Translations under genes and position numbers: made by a program
Part shown: positions 52,628 to 59,698 of the stretch, piece by piece
Layout: each line of letters starts with the position of its first letter
How positions within the stretch are numbered: position 1 is the first letter of the stretch
Notes under the pieces: model-generated
Database searches by the model: none
The model's input: only the letters and a program-made list of their open reading frames with translations
Told to the model about the DNA's origin: nothing
DNA from: Solirubrobacterales bacterium
GTDB taxonomy: Bacteria; Actinomycetota; Thermoleophilia; Solirubrobacterales; 70-9
Assembly (NCBI GenBank): GCA_023958085.1
Contig: JAMLGI010000003.1
Location: forward strand, 1 to 64,000
Direction of reading: 5' to 3'
DNA length: 64,000 nt

Positions 52628-53380
52628 ATGAGCAAGGCGACGCTTTTCAGTCTTCCCGGTTCCCATCCCGCCCGGGCCGCGGCGATGATGCTGGACTTCA
52701 AGGGGATCGAGTACCGCAAGGTTGATCTGCTGCCGGTCGCACACAAGGCGATCGTCCGGCTGGCGGGTTTCAAAGGTTCGACCGTGCCCGCCCTGAAGTT
52801 CAACGGCGAGAAGGTGATCGGTTCGATCGAGATCGCCCGGGCCCTGGACCGCCTGGTGCCGGAACCACCGCTGCTTCCCGGCGACGAGGAGCTGCGATCC
52901 GAGGTACTGAAGGCGGAAGCCTTCGGTGAGTCCGAACTTCAGGACGCGACGCGCCGGATCCTCTGGAACACGGTGCGACGCAAACCCCGTTCGATCGCCA
53001 CCTTCCTCGAAGGGTCCACCCTGCCGCTGCCGCCAAAGGTGGCCGAGTTCACCAGCGGACCGATCATCCTCGGCGAGTACCGGATCAACGACTCCGGGGA
53101 CGAGAACGTGATCGCCGACCTGGCGGCCCTGCCGGGCTGGCTGGATCGGATGGACAGCTGGGTCGAGGCAGGAGTGCTCGGGGGCGAGAACCCGAATGCG
53201 GCCGACTTCCAGGTGCTGACCTCGGTTCAGCTCCTGATGCGGCTCCGGGACCTGCGTCCGCACATCGAAACCCGCCCGATCGGCGAGGCGGCGAAAAGGC
53301 TGATCCCGGACTATCCGGGGGACGTTCCGCCGGCCTTGCCGGCAGAGTGGCTGGAACCGCTTGCGGGGTCAGGACAGTAG
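52628..53380 (+). CDS. Glutathione S-transferase-like protein
   Basis: A 250-aa protein with a thioredoxin-like N-terminal domain (LFSLPGSHPARAAAMMLDFKGIEY, then cis-Pro segment STVPALKFNGEKVIGSIEIARAL) and an all-helical C-terminal domain ending in LRPHIETRPIGEAAKRL. This is the GST fold. Actinobacteria usually use mycothiol rather than glutathione, so the thiol cofactor is uncertain. ATG at 52628. It converges with the ferredoxin-reductase-like gene with a 12-base overlap. Confidence 0.78.
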   Translation: MSKATLFSLPGSHPARAAAMMLDFKGIEYRKVDLLPVAHKAIVRLAGFKGSTVPALKFNGEKVIGSIEIARALDRLVPEPPLLPGDEELRSEVLKAEAFGESELQDATRRILWNTVRRKPRSIATFLEGSTLPLPPKVAEFTSGPIILGEYRINDSGDENVIADLAALPGWLDRMDSWVEAGVLGGENPNAADFQVLTSVQLLMRLRDLRPHIETRPIGEAAKRLIPDYPGDVPPALPAEWLEPLAGSGQ

Positions 53381-54589
53381 CGAGGTCAGATCGGTGTCCG
53401 GGTCGGCAAGGGCCTTCCGATCGACCTCGACCCGGGCCTTGATCAGCTCCTTGATCGGATCGCTCACGTCCCAGATGTTCACGTTCATTCCGGCGGCGAT
53501 CCGGTTGTCCTGGAGCCAGAAAGCGATGAACTCGCGGGCGTCGGTGTCGCCGCGGATCACCACTTCATCCTCCCCGGAGGCGTAGCCGACGTACTCCATG
53601 CCGACGTCGTACTGGTCGGAGAAGAAGTACGGAATCTCGTCGTAGGAGACCTCCTCCCCGGCCAGCGCCCGTCCGGCGGCGGGACCCTGTTTCATCGCGT
53701 TGTTCCAGTGTTCAACCCGGATCCGTCGCTCGTAGAACGGGTGGTAGGCGTTGGCGACGTCACCGGCCGCATATACCCCGGGAACATTGGTCTGAAGTGA
53801 GGCGTTGGTGAGGATGCCGTTCTCGCATGCGACCCCCATCTCTTCGGCCAGGGAGGTCCGCGGGATCACCCCGATCCCGACCACCACCAGGTCGGCCTCG
53901 ACCGTTCTGCCGTCACTGGTCCGGACCCGTTCGACCCGTTCGGAACCCTCGAAGGCCTCCACCCCGGTCCCGAGCATCATCTGGACCCCCTGATCGAGGT
54001 GGACGTCGCGGTAGATCCCGCCCATCTGTTTGCCCAGCACCCGTTCCAGCGGCACCTCGGCCGGTTCGATCACGGTGACCTCGCAGCCTTTCTGGCGGGC
54101 CGAGGCGGCGACCTCGGAGCCGATCCAGCCGGCCCCGACCACCACCACCCGGGCGGAGCCGCCCTGGATTGCGGCGCCGAGCGAGTCCGAACTTTCGAGA
54201 GTTCGCAGATAGTGAACCCCGGTCAGGTCATGCCCGGGGATCCCGATCCGGCGCGGTTCGGCGCCGGTGGCGAAAAGCAGCCTGTCCCAGGGGACCGGAT
54301 CGGCACCGTCGACCACCACCCGGGACTCGTCCGGATCGATCGCGGTGACCCTGTGCCCGGTCAGCAGCTCGACGTTGTGCTCGTCGTACCAGCCGGCGTC
54401 ATGGACCCAGGGAGCGTCGTCGCGCTCCCCCCGCAGGTAGGCCTTCGAAAGGGGCGGGCGTTCATAGGGACGGTGGGGTTCGTCCCCGATCAGCACGACC
54501 CGGTTCTCGTTGCCGGTTTCGCGCAGTGCCTCGACCGCCTTTGCCGCCGTCAGTCCGGCACCCACCACCACAATCGTCTCGTCAGCCAT
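53369..54589 (-). CDS. FAD-dependent NAD(P)H oxidoreductase (ferredoxin reductase-like)
   Basis: A 406-aa two-dinucleotide-binding flavoprotein. The FAD motif is VVVGAGLTAAKAVEAL at the start, the NAD(P) motif VVVVGAGWIGSEVA near 165-178, and the second FAD signature YAAGDVANAYHPFY near 300. A reductase_C-type tail follows (about 315-400). It resembles reductases of [2Fe-2S] ferredoxins that feed P450s or dioxygenases, but no partner is in the window. ATG at 54589 with AGGAGACGG just upstream. Confidence 0.9.
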   Translation of the reverse strand: MADETIVVVGAGLTAAKAVEALRETGNENRVVLIGDEPHRPYERPPLSKAYLRGERDDAPWVHDAGWYDEHNVELLTGHRVTAIDPDESRVVVDGADPVPWDRLLFATGAEPRRIGIPGHDLTGVHYLRTLESSDSLGAAIQGGSARVVVVGAGWIGSEVAASARQKGCEVTVIEPAEVPLERVLGKQMGGIYRDVHLDQGVQMMLGTGVEAFEGSERVERVRTSDGRTVEADLVVVGIGVIPRTSLAEEMGVACENGILTNASLQTNVPGVYAAGDVANAYHPFYERRIRVEHWNNAMKQGPAAGRALAGEEVSYDEIPYFFSDQYDVGMEYVGYASGEDEVVIRGDTDAREFIAFWLQDNRIAAGMNVNIWDVSDPIKELIKARVEVDRKALADPDTDLTSLLS

Positions 54590-54725
54590 CGTCCGTCTCC
54601 TGAGTTTCGGTTGGTCGGCTCTGAGCGGTGACGTCCAGGGTTTCTTTCCCGGGAGTCGATGTTCCGCCCATCCGCCTACACCGTATGCGTACCCGGAAAT
54701 CGGTTTCTTACCGAACCCGTCCGTC

Positions 54726-54857
54726 GGCACCCCGATTGACCTCTCCCCTACCGGAGAGAGTGTGATCAACACCGCTGTCTTCGACGGCACGAAGCGCTTC
54801 AGGGGCAAGAGCCCGAGAGTCATCTACCGAAGCTTCCGGGTTCAGGGCACCGGATGA
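54726..54857 (+). pseudogene. Remnant of a B-type secreted gene with an internally deleted Lys-rich module
   Basis: One frame reads GTPIDLSPTGES (like the FGTPVDLSAPGE phrase of the propeller repeat), then VINTAVFDG (first residues of the Lys-rich module), and then directly the module's last residues in diverged form (RFRGKSPRVIYRSFRVQGTG, then stop). About 80-100 residues of the module's middle are missing, along with the InlB repeat and everything upstream. It has no start or signal peptide. A deletion-decayed paralogue of B2/B3 is the simplest reading. Confidence 0.7.
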
Positions 54858-54921
54858 CCCCCGGCAGGAGGCGATCGGGAATCGGGCAGGGTCGGGGTTG
54901 GATCCGATTTCGGGAACCCGC

Positions 54922-54950
54922 TTGCATCCACGGGTCAGCGCGGCTAACGT
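54922..54950 (+). promoter_or_regulatory. Sigma-70-type promoter of B1
   Basis: TTGCAT (54922-54927), 17-base spacer, TAACGT (54945-54950); transcription would start about 35 bases before the GTG of B1. Confidence 0.45.
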
Positions 54951-54992
54951 CGGGGGTACGAACCGCACAACAGCCCGGAAAGAAGGGGACGG

Positions 54993-57203
54993 GTGTTGAG
55001 CATCGGACAGATCCATCGACCGGCCATTACCGGAGGTCCGAGCGTCCGGCCGGTATGTAGCTGCTTGAACCGGTTCGTCGGCCTGGCGGTAGCGGTTCTC
55101 ACGATCCTCTTGCTGTCGGTCTGGACGCCGACCCGGGCTGCAGCGATCCCCCCGGGGCCGTGGGTCTTGCCGGCGAGCGATCTCTCCTCGGTCCAGCCGG
55201 CCACCTACCCCCAGATCGCCTTCGGCCCGGATGGCAGCGCGACCGCGGTGTGGCTCTACCAGGGTCAGGGCATCCAGGCTGCGACCCGGCCACCGGGTGG
55301 CAGCTTCGGAACCCCTCAGGATCTGGTCGCCGTCGGGTTCAATGCCCAGACTCCCCAGGTCGGGATCGGAGCGGACGGCACCACCGTCGCCGTCTGGTCA
55401 CGCAGCAACGGCAGTAACTACGTCATCGAGGCCGCAACCCGACCGCCCGGCGGCAGCTTCGGGCCACCCGAAAGCCTTTCCGCGGCAGGCCAGACCGCCA
55501 ACCAACCGCAGGTTGCGGTCGGACCGGATGGCACCACGATCGTGATCTGGGGACGGTTCAACGGCAGCAACAACATCATCCAGGCCACGGTCCGACCACC
55601 GGGCGGGAACTTCGGGACACCGGTTGATCTCTCGGCGGTCGGAGCGAGCGCCGACGGTCCACAGATCGCCATCCTGCCCGACGGCAGCGCAACTGCCGTC
55701 TGGGGCAGGGGCATGAATGCAGCCGCCCGGATCCAGGCGTCAACCCGTCCGGCCGGCGGCACTTTCGGGCCGTCAACCGACCTCTCGGACCCGGGCCTCG
55801 GTGCGTTCGGACCCCAAATCGGGGTCGCCGCAGACGGCGAGACCACGGTTTCCTGGAGTGGTCACCATGGCGGCATCTGGACGATCCGGGCCGCGATCCG
55901 TCCGCCCGGCGGGAGCTTCGGATCACCGATCGATATCTCCGGCACAGACCAGGGGTGGTTTGCCGACGTCGCGGTCACCCCGGACGGCGGCACCTCGATC
56001 GACTGGTCCGGGTACGACCCGGTCACCAACAAGGCGGTTGTCCGGGCGGCGGTCCGCCCTCCCGGCGGCAGCTTTGCGCCGCCGGCCGATCTCACCGCGC
56101 CGGACCAGGACGTCCAGGCCAACACGGTCAGGGTCGGCGCCGCACCGGACGGCACCTCGACCGCCATCTGGTCCCGCTCCGACGGAAGCAACGACATCGT
56201 CCAGACCTCGACCCGGCCGCCAAGCGGGAGCTTCGGGCCACCGGTCGACCTGTCGGCGCCCGGACAGAACGCCGAGAGCCCCCAGATCGCCTTTGCCCCG
56301 GACGACACCGGAATCGGCACCGCGATCTGGAGCCGACATGACGGTGGCAAGTTCGTAACCCAGGCCGCCTCCACCACCACACCGAACCTTCATCTCACCG
56401 TCGGCCGGGCCGGAAACGGTGAGGGGAGCGTCACCTCCGGTCTCGGCGGCATCGACTGCGGTGCCGTCTGCACCTCGGATCTGCCTGCCTACACCGAGGT
56501 CACCCTGACCGCCAATCCCGGCGGGGGTTCCGCTTTCTCCGGCTGGAGCGGTGCCTGCACCGGCACGCAGCCAGACTGCCTGATCCGGATGGACCAGGCG
56601 CGAAACGTCACCGCCACGTTCGTCGCGACCACCCGTCAGCTCACCGTGAGCCGAACCGGCAGCGGTCAGGGGCTGGTCACCTCGAATGCCGGCGGGATCG
56701 GCTGCGGGACCGTCTGTGCCGCCGCGCTCCCGGCGGGCAGCGAGGTGACCCTGACCGCCATGCCCGCCGAGGGCTCTGTCTTCAGCGGCTGGACCGGGGA
56801 CTGCTCCGGATCCGCGACAACCTGTGTGTTGCGGATGGATGACCCCCGCAGCGTGACCGCAACCTTCACCGCCATCACGAAGCCCCCGGATCCATGCCGG
56901 GCAGCGACGATGAAACTCGGACGAGTGTCCCTGAACCGACGGCGAGGCACCGCCCGGATCACCGCCACCATCGGCGCCCCGGGAAGGCTGACCATCCGGG
57001 GGACCCGGCTGGTCAGGGCGACCAGCCGGTCTGCCCGCCGGGCAGGCCGGTTGAAACTGAACATCCGGACTCGCGGCAGGGCGCTTCGTCAACTTCGACG
57101 CCGGGGGAGTACCCGGGTCCGGGTGGACGTGACCTTCCGGCCGGGCAGTGGCTGCCCCGGCCGGAGCCGGACCAGGACCGTCCGGCTGATCCGGCGCCGC
57201 TGA
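54993..57203 (+). CDS. Secreted propeller-repeat protein B1 with two InlB-like repeats and Arg-rich tail
   Basis: A 736-aa exported protein with a signal peptide at about 1-50 (core FVGLAVAVLTILLLSVW). Eight repeats of about 50 residues follow (65-455; motif PQIAxxPDGTxTAVWxRxxGxNxIxQAxxRPPGGSFGxPxDLSA), likely blades of a beta-propeller. Two divergent InlB-type repeats with Cys pairs (about 465-545 and 548-628) come next. The tail, residues 635-736, is Arg-rich with two Cys and ends TRTVRLIRRR; it differs from the Lys-rich module of B2/B3 but matches the end of B4. GTG at 54993 with AAGGGGA upstream; TTG 54996 is an alternative. Ligand unknown. Confidence 0.82.
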   Translation: MLSIGQIHRPAITGGPSVRPVCSCLNRFVGLAVAVLTILLLSVWTPTRAAAIPPGPWVLPASDLSSVQPATYPQIAFGPDGSATAVWLYQGQGIQAATRPPGGSFGTPQDLVAVGFNAQTPQVGIGADGTTVAVWSRSNGSNYVIEAATRPPGGSFGPPESLSAAGQTANQPQVAVGPDGTTIVIWGRFNGSNNIIQATVRPPGGNFGTPVDLSAVGASADGPQIAILPDGSATAVWGRGMNAAARIQASTRPAGGTFGPSTDLSDPGLGAFGPQIGVAADGETTVSWSGHHGGIWTIRAAIRPPGGSFGSPIDISGTDQGWFADVAVTPDGGTSIDWSGYDPVTNKAVVRAAVRPPGGSFAPPADLTAPDQDVQANTVRVGAAPDGTSTAIWSRSDGSNDIVQTSTRPPSGSFGPPVDLSAPGQNAESPQIAFAPDDTGIGTAIWSRHDGGKFVTQAASTTTPNLHLTVGRAGNGEGSVTSGLGGIDCGAVCTSDLPAYTEVTLTANPGGGSAFSGWSGACTGTQPDCLIRMDQARNVTATFVATTRQLTVSRTGSGQGLVTSNAGGIGCGTVCAAALPAGSEVTLTAMPAEGSVFSGWTGDCSGSATTCVLRMDDPRSVTATFTAITKPPDPCRAATMKLGRVSLNRRRGTARITATIGAPGRLTIRGTRLVRATSRSARRAGRLKLNIRTRGRALRQLRRRGSTRVRVDVTFRPGSGCPGRSRTRTVRLIRRR
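55180..56370 (+). repeat. Eight propeller-like repeats in B1
   Basis: About 150-nt units encoding PQ(I/V)-x4-PDG-x4-W as the core of each blade. The last blade has PDD plus two extra residues before the T-A-x-W, as in the last blades of B2 and B3. Identity between units is moderate, so this array is older or less homogenised than that in B3. Confidence 0.8.
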
Positions 57204-57219
57204 CCGCAGTCCCCGCAAC

Positions 57220-57247
57220 TTGACTCAGGGGTGAGCGCCGTTATAGG
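57220..57247 (+). promoter_or_regulatory. Sigma-70-type promoter of B2
   Basis: TTGACT (57220-57225), 16-base spacer, TATAGG (57242-57247). Transcription would begin near 57254, leaving a leader of about 54 bases to the B2 ATG. Confidence 0.5.
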
Positions 57248-57307
57248 TTCTCCCAATCGCATCTAATGGTTCCGCCGATCGGTGGAAGTCCAGACCGGAG
57301 GGTGAAC

Positions 57308-59611
57308 ATGGGACGGCTGAAGCAGGCAGGGCGGGGATCCGCGCGGCAGGGGAGCACCAGACATCTCCCGGAACGAGTGGTTGGCCTTGTGGCGGTTGCA
57401 GCGGCCTTGCTCACCATGTTCACAGCCTCTCTGGCCCAGGCCACGCCGCCGGGGCCGTGGGTCCTGCCTGCGATCGAGATCTCGACCGAAGAGCAGGCCG
57501 GATACCCGGAGCTGGCCTTCGCCCCGGACGGTTCCGCCACCGCGGTCTGGGGAAGCACCGACGGGATCGACGCCACACTTCAGGTCGCCACCAGGCCGCC
57601 GGGCGGGAACTTCGGGACGCCGGTCGAGATCGCGACGGTTGAAGTTGTGGACCCGAACCTCCGGATCTCGATCGAGCCGGACGGCAGCACCGTGATCGTG
57701 TGGCGGCATCAATACAGCATCTCGCCGGACCATTTCAACATCCGGGCTGCGATCCGGCCGGCCGGGGAGAGTGCTTTTGGACCGGCCTTCGACGTTTCAC
57801 CCAGGGACGGGTGGAGCGACTCGTTCCCGATGGTCGGGTCCGGTCCGGATGGCACCACCGTCGTCTGGACCCGGGATGACGGTCTCAACCGGACGATCCA
57901 TTCGGCAACCCGGCCGACCGGCGGGGTCTTCGGAGCCCCGGAAATGATCTCGTACAGCCTGGGGACCTCCGAGGAAGCCCGGATGGCGGTCGGTCCGGAC
58001 GGTACCGATGCGGTTGTCTGGAGGCGCCCGGTTGGAGCCAAGTCGGTCATTCAGGCGGTGACCCGGGCCCCCGGAGAGAGCAGCTGGTCTCCGGCCAACC
58101 TGTCGGAGCCGATCCCGGACTACGACGTGATGAGACCCCGGGTGGCGGTCGGACCGGACGGCACGGTCACCGCGGTCTGGCATCTCGACGATCAGATGTC
58201 GGTGACCGTCCAGTCAGCCACTCTGGATCCGGGCGAGGTGCTCTGGGACCGGACCAACCTGAGCCAGCCCGGACAGCACTCCGGACATGCCTGGGTTGCG
58301 TTCGCACCGGACGGAACTACCACCGCAGTCTGGATCAGGCAGGGCGACGCCGGAACCGTGGTCCAGTCGGCAACCCGACCCCCAGGCGGGAACTTCGGTT
58401 CCCCGGTCCCAGTGTTCACGACCCCCAACGCGACCAACGAGCCGGAAGTCCGGATCGCGTCCGACGGGACTGCCGTCGCCTCCTGGCTGACCGACACCGG
58501 GGGTTTCGACACGGCCTGGGCGGCAACCCGGGAACCCGGCGGAACCACCTGGAACGCCGAGGCCATCTCGGACGCCGGCCTGGAAGTCCTGATGCCCCCC
58601 GACCTGGCCCTCGCCAAGGACGGTTCCGCGACCGCGATCTGGACGGTGGATGACGGAGTGACCAATACGGTTCAGAGCGCGACCCGCCCGGCCGGTGGGG
58701 GTTTCGGCGCGCCGGTGAACCTCTCGCCGTTCGACGCGCAGACCTCGATGTTTCCCCGGATCGCCGCCGCCCCGGATGGCACCGGGATAACCACGGCCCT
58801 CTGGGCCGACGAAGACAACGGCCGCAGCCTCGTCCAGACAGCCTCGACCGCCACTCCGGAGCTTGGGTTGTCCCTGACCAGATCCGGCAGCGGCACGGGG
58901 ACGGTCACCTCCAGCCCGGCCGGCATCGAGTGTGGCTCGACCTGTGAGACGGATCTGCCCGCCTACGCGGAGATCACTCTCACGGCCACTGCCGCCGAGG
59001 GTTCCGCCTTTGCCGGCTGGGGCGGCGCCTGCTCCGGGACCGGCGCGACCTGCCAGCTGCGGATGGATGACGCCAGGAATGTGACCGCGATCTTCACCGA
59101 TACAACCGGTCCGACCGGCCCCACAGGACCCACCGGTCCGACCGGCCCAACGAGCCCGACCGGTCCGACCGGCCCGCCGGTCGATCCGGGTCCGGCCGGA
59201 GTCACCGCCACCACCGCGATCTTCGACGGCAAGCGGCTCCACGTGCGCCTGAAATGCGGCCTGAGGTTCAAGCCGCGCTGCAACACAACCGCGGTCCCGG
59301 TGACAAAGAAGGACCGGAAGGTCACCAGGAAGAGGAAGAAGGGCAAGAAGGTAGTCAAGGTGGTCACGGTGACCAAGGGCAAACCGATGGCCAAACCGAT
59401 CAAGAGGAAGATCAAGGCCGGCAAGTGGATCAAGGTCTCCTTCCTGATCAAGCCGAGCTACCGGGCGGCCCTGTCCGCGATGTCGAAAAAGAAGGGCAAG
59501 ACCCTGCTGGTCCAGCAGAAGATCCGTTCGAAGAAGATCGGCAAGAAGAAGTTCAAGGGCAAGAAACCCCGAACCGTCTATCACCGCTACCGGGTGCGCT
59601 CCACCGGCTGA
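57308..59611 (+). CDS. Secreted propeller-repeat protein B2 with GPT linker and Lys-rich tail
   Basis: A 767-aa exported protein. Signal peptide about 1-39 (VVGLVAVAAALLTMFTASLAQA), then TPPGPWVLPA and about nine propeller-like repeats (50-515). One divergent InlB-type repeat with Cys pairs (about 520-598) follows, then the Gly-Pro-Thr linker (601-622) shared with A2, and the Lys-rich module 636-767 (FDGKRLHVRLKCG ... YHRYRVRSTG). In this module the Cys-flanked segment is GLRFKPRC instead of GPQYRPxC. ATG at 57308 with GGAGGGTG upstream; the frame extends to 57266 without signal. Surface-located; ligand unknown. Confidence 0.83.
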   Translation: MGRLKQAGRGSARQGSTRHLPERVVGLVAVAAALLTMFTASLAQATPPGPWVLPAIEISTEEQAGYPELAFAPDGSATAVWGSTDGIDATLQVATRPPGGNFGTPVEIATVEVVDPNLRISIEPDGSTVIVWRHQYSISPDHFNIRAAIRPAGESAFGPAFDVSPRDGWSDSFPMVGSGPDGTTVVWTRDDGLNRTIHSATRPTGGVFGAPEMISYSLGTSEEARMAVGPDGTDAVVWRRPVGAKSVIQAVTRAPGESSWSPANLSEPIPDYDVMRPRVAVGPDGTVTAVWHLDDQMSVTVQSATLDPGEVLWDRTNLSQPGQHSGHAWVAFAPDGTTTAVWIRQGDAGTVVQSATRPPGGNFGSPVPVFTTPNATNEPEVRIASDGTAVASWLTDTGGFDTAWAATREPGGTTWNAEAISDAGLEVLMPPDLALAKDGSATAIWTVDDGVTNTVQSATRPAGGGFGAPVNLSPFDAQTSMFPRIAAAPDGTGITTALWADEDNGRSLVQTASTATPELGLSLTRSGSGTGTVTSSPAGIECGSTCETDLPAYAEITLTATAAEGSAFAGWGGACSGTGATCQLRMDDARNVTAIFTDTTGPTGPTGPTGPTGPTSPTGPTGPPVDPGPAGVTATTAIFDGKRLHVRLKCGLRFKPRCNTTAVPVTKKDRKVTRKRKKGKKVVKVVTVTKGKPMAKPIKRKIKAGKWIKVSFLIKPSYRAALSAMSKKKGKTLLVQQKIRSKKIGKKKFKGKKPRTVYHRYRVRSTG
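57480..58860 (+). repeat. About nine propeller-like repeats in B2
   Basis: Units of roughly 150 nt with the (A/V)-x5-PDG-x4-V-W core. They are more diverged from each other than in B3, and one unit has KDG in place of PDG. The last unit ends PDGTGITTALW, the same last-blade pattern as in B1 and B3. Confidence 0.75.
59108..59173 (+). repeat. Gly-Pro-Thr collagen-like linker in B2
   Basis: Encodes the same 22-residue GPT/SPT/GPPV string as A2 (22743-22808), with the single Ser substitution in the same triplet. It joins the InlB-like repeat to the Lys-rich module. Confidence 0.9.
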
Positions 59612-59626
59612 TCCGCCCGGAAAGTC

Positions 59627-59655
59627 TTGCTGCCGCGGCGAACGCGGGTTATGTT
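59627..59655 (+). promoter_or_regulatory. Sigma-70-type promoter of B3
   Basis: TTGCTG (59627-59632), 17-base spacer, TATGTT (59650-59655), starting just 16 bases after the B2 stop. The leader to the B3 ATG is about 37 bases. No terminator hairpin is seen between B2 and B3. Confidence 0.45.
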
Positions 59656-59698
59656 GACCGAAAGGGGCAGTTGAACAGACTGGAAGTGGGGTCGCAGA

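Larger units (their letters stand above)
54590..54992. other. 403-bp region between the reductase and B1
   Basis: It holds the reductase ribosome site and leader on the left. A plus-strand remnant of a B-type gene (54726-54857) follows, and then a sigma-70-type promoter for B1 (54922-54950). No complete gene is seen; the 115-aa open frame covering the remnant begins in sequence antisense to the reductase and has no signal peptide. Confidence 0.7.

Noticed and set aside
52586-53263. Extension of coaX to 53263 on the minus strand
   Set aside because: The added part is antisense to the GST-like gene and lies before the conserved DVGNT start of CoaX.
55923-57218. A 431-codon minus-strand frame inside B1
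   Set aside because: A repeat-derived antisense frame; B1 on the plus strand has the signal peptide, repeats and Cys patterns.
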